DNA of 64,000 bases, from assembly GCA_028023455.1 (NCBI GenBank), contig JAQFVV010006739.1:1-64000 (forward strand), read 5' to 3'. Under the pieces are notes generated by a model, which was given only the letters and a program-made list of their open reading frames with translations, made no database searches and was not told the origin of the DNA. Shown here one piece after another: positions 58,470 to 64,000 of the stretch. The stretch is from Epiperipatus broadwayi. Its lineage: Eukaryota; Onychophora; Udeonychophora; Euonychophora; Peripatidae. A program made the position numbers and the translations under genes. Each line of letters starts with the position of its first letter. Position 1 is the first letter of the stretch.

Positions 58470-61275
58470 TATATATATAACTATTATACCAGCAGTAGCA
58501 AGTCATGTCAATTGTTAATTATTTGTTTAAATATAATAAATAAAATAATAAACTACAGTTTATAGACAATGACAATAAATAAACCATTAAATATACAGCT
58601 ATACAATAAAAAATGAAACAAAAAAGTTATAATAAACTTAGCATATTATAATAGATTACACTTCACAAGTTGAATATAAAAATATATATCTAATATACTG
58701 TTCTATAATGAGTTCTAAGGAAGGTGCTTAAATATCCAATCCAGGATTAACAAATATACTAGATTAGATCTATTATTTCTGTACATGCGCTTTTTTTGCT
58801 TTTATTATTAAAACACCAAAATTTATTGATTTTTCAAGTTGATATTTATTAATTTCCTGATTTTTAGAGTCTATTTAATATATATATCAGAGGTGTCCAA
58901 CCAGGCATTCTTGAAGCACCAGAGAATCAAAGTATGCTTTAAATAGATTTTCAGTTTTTTTGCATGTACTAAAAATATTACTTAACCAATTGTAATAAGA
59001 AATACGATGAACTGAAAAAATAAAATTATTTTATCAATAGATGCATCAAAAATATAAAAGTTACTCTTGTTAGTGTCATATATATTAAGGTCATTTGGCT
59101 TGTCTGACTGCAGATTGAAAATTTATATCTAAAATATTTATGACTAATGTTTTGTGTTAACATCAAGTTGAATAGTAGATCAAATAGTGATCAGTGATTA
59201 CTTGTAAAATAATTCATTCCTTACTTATATACATGTACATACAAGTAATATGTTAAATAATGAAAGTATAATGGAAATTAATAATTAATATTGGTAGTGG
59301 AAGTTGAAACTACACAATCTAATAACATCAGCAACATTTCTCTAATGTATATTAAGTTAAAATAGAGATTATTTAACTTATATGTAAAACAAATAAATAC
59401 TATTGTTGCTAATAAATCAAATGATTTCACTTGCCTAGAAATCTTAATTAATAATTGCCAGTTACATAATAACTGAGGCTCTGTCTAGTTTATTACATAG
59501 ACAAATTCTAGTTACACTTTTGGTGTTTATATTTTAAGTTTGTAATAGTTTTTAATTCAACACAATATATTAATTTACACATAATATACTTAACCCCTAT
59601 AATTCACATTCAAGTGGTAGACGATAAATAATATCTCTATTAAAATTAATAAGATACTTTGAGTTAGTCAATGTTTCAACCTAACTATAATATGTATAGC
59701 AAAAAAAAAAAAAGAAAGAAAGAAACTATTATTACTGTGGCGAACATGATTACTTTTTATTATGATTAAGAATAAATATTGTGTTTAAGATGTAATTTAG
59801 TTGCATCTGTCATAAATAAAAAAAGGTATACTAAAATAATATTTTTGGGCAATGCATTCCAAATATGAAAGCACATATCTCAAAATACTCACATAAATAA
59901 AGCAAAAATCAATGAAGTGAAACTTAGTATTTTTAAATAATTAATAAAACCGTTATAGCAACTACTATATTATTGAAGATGTATTATTTATTAGCCAAAA
60001 AAAAAAACCATTTATAGCTGATTTGATTAAGAAATCCTTTAGATGGCTGCATAAATACTTTTTTTCTGATTTTAAAAATAAGATATTATCAACCAGTGAT
60101 ATATAATTAAAGAGAAATACAGCTATGAGAATTAAAAAATAACTAAAAAAGGGACATAAACAGCACATGTACTTTTTCTTTATAATTCTATCAATCGATT
60201 AATATGACAGATGCTTTTCATAATTGATATTCAATAGGATTCTATTAATTGATTGTGCAACAAAAGAATTTCTAAAAATGATACTTGTGCATGGAAGGAT
60301 GAGACAAGATGTTTTTTACAATTTTAAATAAGTTTGTAAAAAAAGCAATATTTTTTATTTTTAACTTTCAGTTATAATAAATGATTATACAAATAAGACC
60401 AGCTGCAATAATGGCTTTATTGCTTTATGCCAGCAAAATGACAATTATTCAGACTATTTTAGCATACCATTATATTATTTTTCAAACAGTTTTTATATTC
60501 AAAGAGACTTAATACACACAATATCATGGAAACTGCTCTTCAGAGACATCTATTTAGATTAGAAAATAAAAATAATAAGTTCTGCACACTAATGTATGTT
60601 TTTTCATGAGATTTCTGGGATTATTAGAAGACAAAAACTTTTCATTCTGGAAATACTCAATTATAAACAAAGAGTAGCTATTAAATTTTATCATTTCTTG
60701 CTGACTTAAACTCAAATAATTTAAACCTTTAACTACAAAGTATAAATAGAAAATTGTGAGACTTGATCATCTCAGTATATTAATATTTTTAGCAGCTCAT
60801 AATACTCCTGATAAAAGATGAAGAATACCAGCAATTTTAAAGCATTTCCAAATATTTACAGATATATTCTGACAAGATTCACTTCAATCTAAACAAACTG
60901 ATTCTCAAAACTAAAGCGATTGAAAAAGATTTTCAGAAAAAAAATTAAGGTTTTAGTAAGATTAAAAATATTTCATTACCTTTTTAAAAATATATATAGA
61001 ATTTTTTTTAAACTTAAATCTCAAAAATATTTGGAGTGAATAATCCAGAATTAGAATTAGAAATATATTTGAAATCCAAAGACTTTATTGCATTTATAAA
61101 TACATTAAAACACCCAATTTTGCTAAATATAGACAAAAAATGATGTCTTGTTTTGGCTCTACATATTTTGAAAAAGCAGCATTTTCTCTTTTGTTCTATA
61201 ATTCTAACTTTGGAAAAAAACTGTCATATCTGGACAATGTAAAAAATCTCATTAACATTACTTTTATTTACACAA
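58470..61275. other. AT-rich stretch without recognisable gene
   Basis: An A run with AAAG repeats at 59700-59727. Nothing else stands out; short frames are low complexity. Confidence 0.6.
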
Positions 61276-61281
61276 ACATGT

Positions 61282-61722
61282 ATTCCTGCATAAATACTAT
61301 ATCTTGTATTGGTGAGAAAGTATTCATTTATTATTAACACTTGCAAAGCATTTACACAATTAGCTTGAAAGGCTGATATTTGAATGTAATACAATTGTAT
61401 ACAGACACTATATAAAATAAATGCTTATTTACATATGATTAAGTTTCAGTTGGAATGACATTTAGTAAATTCTAGACAATTTCATCCACATCATTCATTC
61501 AGACATTGTATATAGTAATTTAAAGTGACAGTTCCACCCTCATGCTTTACTTGCCAGTATTTCAGATTTGCTCATATATAAGCATTTGAATCGTATGAAT
61601 AAGAGGATTCCTTTTATTCCTGCATAAATACTATATCTTGTATTGGTGAGAAAGTATTCATTTATTATTAACACTCGCAAAGCGTATGCACAATTAGCGT
61701 GGAAGGCTGATATTTGAATGTA
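61282..61722. mobile_element. Relative of the 32-kb MITE, with a 107-bp direct repeat
   Basis: Two 107-bp direct repeats (61282-61388 and 61616-61722, offset 334 bp) begin ATTCCTGCATAAATACTATA and end TATTTGAATGTA, differing at about six positions. On the opposite strand they align with the terminal arms of the 32053-32450 element (AGCTAAT, ...TGCTTTG..., AATGAATACT, ...AAGAT... blocks). The interior also matches it (CATTCATTC and TAGTAATTTAAAGTGA near 61490-61530). Two copies of one arm in the same orientation suggest an abutting or tandem arrangement rather than a simple inverted pair. Confidence 0.75.
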
Positions 61723-61724
61723 AA

Positions 61725-62875
61725 CATTTATTGTATTCTTAATCTTTTTTCTCCCATAATATGATTAATTTGTAAATTTAATATATAATTTTTTTGTTCA
61801 TAAAAATATTAAATTATCTGATTATAATTTTATATTTTTTTTGTGCAAATAGATTGCAACCATGATATTAAAATCAAAGTTAATGCTACACTGAAATTTA
61901 AGTATAAAAATATGTCAGCACATAGCATTTAACTAATTTCAACAATATTACCTGTTTCAACCACAAAGTCTGAATAAAGCAGCCAAAAAAAAAAAAAAAG
62001 AAGAGAGAAAAAAGTCAATCTTTCATCCTCTTAAATATTACACAATTCAGAATAATATAATCTATAGGCAAGAATATATAACTGAAGTAAGATATTAACA
62101 TCTTATAAATAAACACTTTTTTCCTTTTTACATTTGCAAAGCTAAATTAAGATAATAATCGTTTTGAACACTGAAATACTCCAAACATAATTATAGCTAA
62201 GAGTTATACTAAAGTTCAAATACAGAAACATAATTAATTTCAACATAGTTATCTAAGCCAAACCCAAACTTTGAATAATGCAACTGGAAAAAAGTTAATC
62301 TTTTGTCAACTGCTGCAAAGATCTCAAGTATTATGAAATTCAGAACAGTGTAAACTACAGGTGCAAACATGTAAACGGTTAAAATTTTAAGAATTCATAA
62401 ATGAATATTTTTTCAATTAATGTTTACAAAGTGAAATTAATAAAATCACTTTAAAATGAAATTTTGTTCACTTTTTGTGTTTGACAGCAGTAATGCTGCT
62501 GAAATTAAATAATAGTAAATATAGATATATTTCTATATTTGAATTTTGATGTAGCATTAGCTTCTAATTCTATTTATAGTGTAGTTACATTTGGAAGATT
62601 TCAAACTTTAAAATGATTAGAAAGAGAAAAAACAAATGCATTCAAAATACCAGATTATGTATATACCAATGAACATATACTTGATTGGTAAAGAAAAAAA
62701 TATTGGTGAGAGAGAATAAAATACTAAGAAGAAAATTTTAAAAAACTACTCATATGATAATGGCAAATAATTCCATAAGTCAATTTAGTGTAGTTATTTA
62801 TAATGTTTGGAAACCATTTATTAATTTTATCATTAAGAAAAAATAGACAACCAGGAGAGTATATAAAATGTCTAC
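61725..62875. other. AT-rich stretch, nothing recognised
   Basis: Two similar stretches (61900-62010 and 62215-62300, sharing TTTCAAC-ATA and CCACAAAGTCTGAATAA-type blocks) hint at an old duplication. No coding signature. Confidence 0.5.
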
Positions 62876-62884
62876 TGATTTGCT

Positions 62885-62985
62885 TTTGACAGAATAGCTT
62901 AGTTGATTAGAGCTTTACATCAAATTCAATATTCAGAAATCTAAAAGTCCTACATTCAATTTCCTTGCCAGTACTAGTCAAATTA
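62885..62985 (+). repeat. Weak tRNA-like (SINE-type) remnant
   Basis: TAGCTTAGTTGATTAGAGC (62896-62914) closely resembles a tRNA A-box region. About 45 bases on, ACATTCAATTTCC resembles an eroded B box. The spacing is longer than in a tRNA and the acceptor ends do not pair well, so it is more likely a decayed SINE of a different family from the four copies above. Confidence 0.45.
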
Positions 62986-62989
62986 GAAA

Positions 62990-64000
62990 TACCTGATAAA
63001 GAGAGGAGAATAATACTACTTAAAACATTGTGTTACATACTAAGCAGTATGTTGTTACTAATAGTTTTAAATGTATTTAAAAACAATAAATAAAATTTAA
63101 ATTTTTCAAAAAACAATTAATAAATCAAAATATAATTGCAAGTAATATGCCATCATCACAAACTTTCAGATAAATATTAAGAAAACCTTAGGAAAATCTG
63201 CTAAATAAGTTATTGACAAAAATAATAAAAATCTATATTTGTTATTAAAAATTTCATAATGTAATGATGTCAAATTATTATCCAATCTTAACAAAATAGT
63301 GGTATAATTTATGTCAGTAAAGCACAATTTTTTTCATACTTTCTTGGATAAAAATTTGATACAAGCCATTCTTTGCATATCTTTTTACACAGGTGACCCC
63401 TTTCCTCAAATGAAAATTTAACGCAACCCATTTTTTGATTTTACCATATCTAAATTATAAGTATGAGTATGTAAAGATATTCATAATAAAGTAATAATAG
63501 TTTTGATTAATATACAAATTTATATTTCTTAATATTTTAACATTATGCACATATGATTTGAAATGAAATTTTTGAAAAAAAAAACACCATATACTTATTT
63601 TTAAAAAAGAATGATATATACAAAAACAATTTATTTTCATCTGATTTTTATCTATTTTACAAAATGAAATTCTTTATAAAAAACAACAACTTATCATTAT
63701 CCAAAACTTAAGAGAGTTTCTAAAAAATTAAGGGACCTATGGTTTGTGCACAATTGGTTTATGTAATCAAGAAGACTTTAGGTAAAAACAATAAATTAAA
63801 TTTTCCTGTAAAACAGACAGCAATAATTTCTATAATAGAAAACAAAAAAACAGTTGGTCATGAAGATATTATATGAAACCAGGTAGGTAAAAAAAATTAA
63901 ATTTACTCCCAATTAATTATACTATCAATAAACAATGAATACTTTAATTGCTATGAGTTTTGTGGCATTGTTAACAGAAAAAATATTTATCGTGATGACA
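62990..64000. other. AT-rich stretch to window end, nothing recognised
   Basis: No coding, RNA or element-end signature seen. Confidence 0.6.

Overview
This window looks like intergenic or intronic DNA from an animal nuclear genome. The base composition is very AT-rich by eye. Reading frames are short and interrupted throughout, and I found no ribosome-binding sites, operons or host gene that I would stand behind. What carries information is almost entirely mobile-element debris: apurinic-endonuclease-type LINEs, a tRNA-derived SINE family, a mariner remnant, a hAT-type MITE, several other palindromic MITE-like elements, and many microsatellites. The LINE types and the SINE resemble those I associate with lophotrochozoan (mollusc-like) genomes. 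That placement is an impression, not a demonstration.

Layout. 1-7.4 kb: a large compound TCA/TAA microsatellite at 361-551, then featureless AT-rich DNA with two less AT-rich pieces of unknown origin (4.7-5.15 and 5.38-5.96 kb). 7.4-12.4 kb: one copy of a ~475-bp repeat ('Q unit'), a long decayed minus-strand RTE-like LINE (8.4-10.7 kb), a plus-strand LINE tail, TA microsatellites and a possible Penelope-like remnant. 12.4-24 kb: mostly empty, with two SINE copies, a 103-bp palindromic MITE with an 11-bp target duplication, and another Q unit. 24.1-27 kb: a second decayed minus-strand LINE of a different type, with recognisable endonuclease and reverse transcriptase motifs. 28.1-30.5 kb: a microsatellite-flanked inverted repeat, then a ~2-kb composite element containing three different internal tandem arrays. 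32-40.5 kb: the densest part, with five inverted-repeat elements, two fold-back loci built from the Q unit, an RTE-like LINE fragment, and a 267-bp tandem duplication that copied part of a MITE. 40.5-49 kb: a hAT-type MITE with a perfect 8-bp target duplication, a plus-strand LINE tail and two SINEs. 50.4-51.5 kb: an internally deleted mariner element with recognisable ends. 51.5-64 kb: mostly empty, with a Penelope/hammerhead-like motif, one palindrome, and an element related to the 32-kb MITE.

There are no cooperating genes here. The biology is the layering of transposition: LINE machinery of the kinds seen here is what would normally mobilise the SINEs, and transposases missing from this window would have moved the MITEs. 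The observations most worth following are the Q-unit fold-back architecture seen at two diverged loci, the composite element with three internal tandem arrays, and the short SINE with an extended acceptor-like stem. All coordinates and pairings were read by eye without alignment software, so element edges may be off by several bases.
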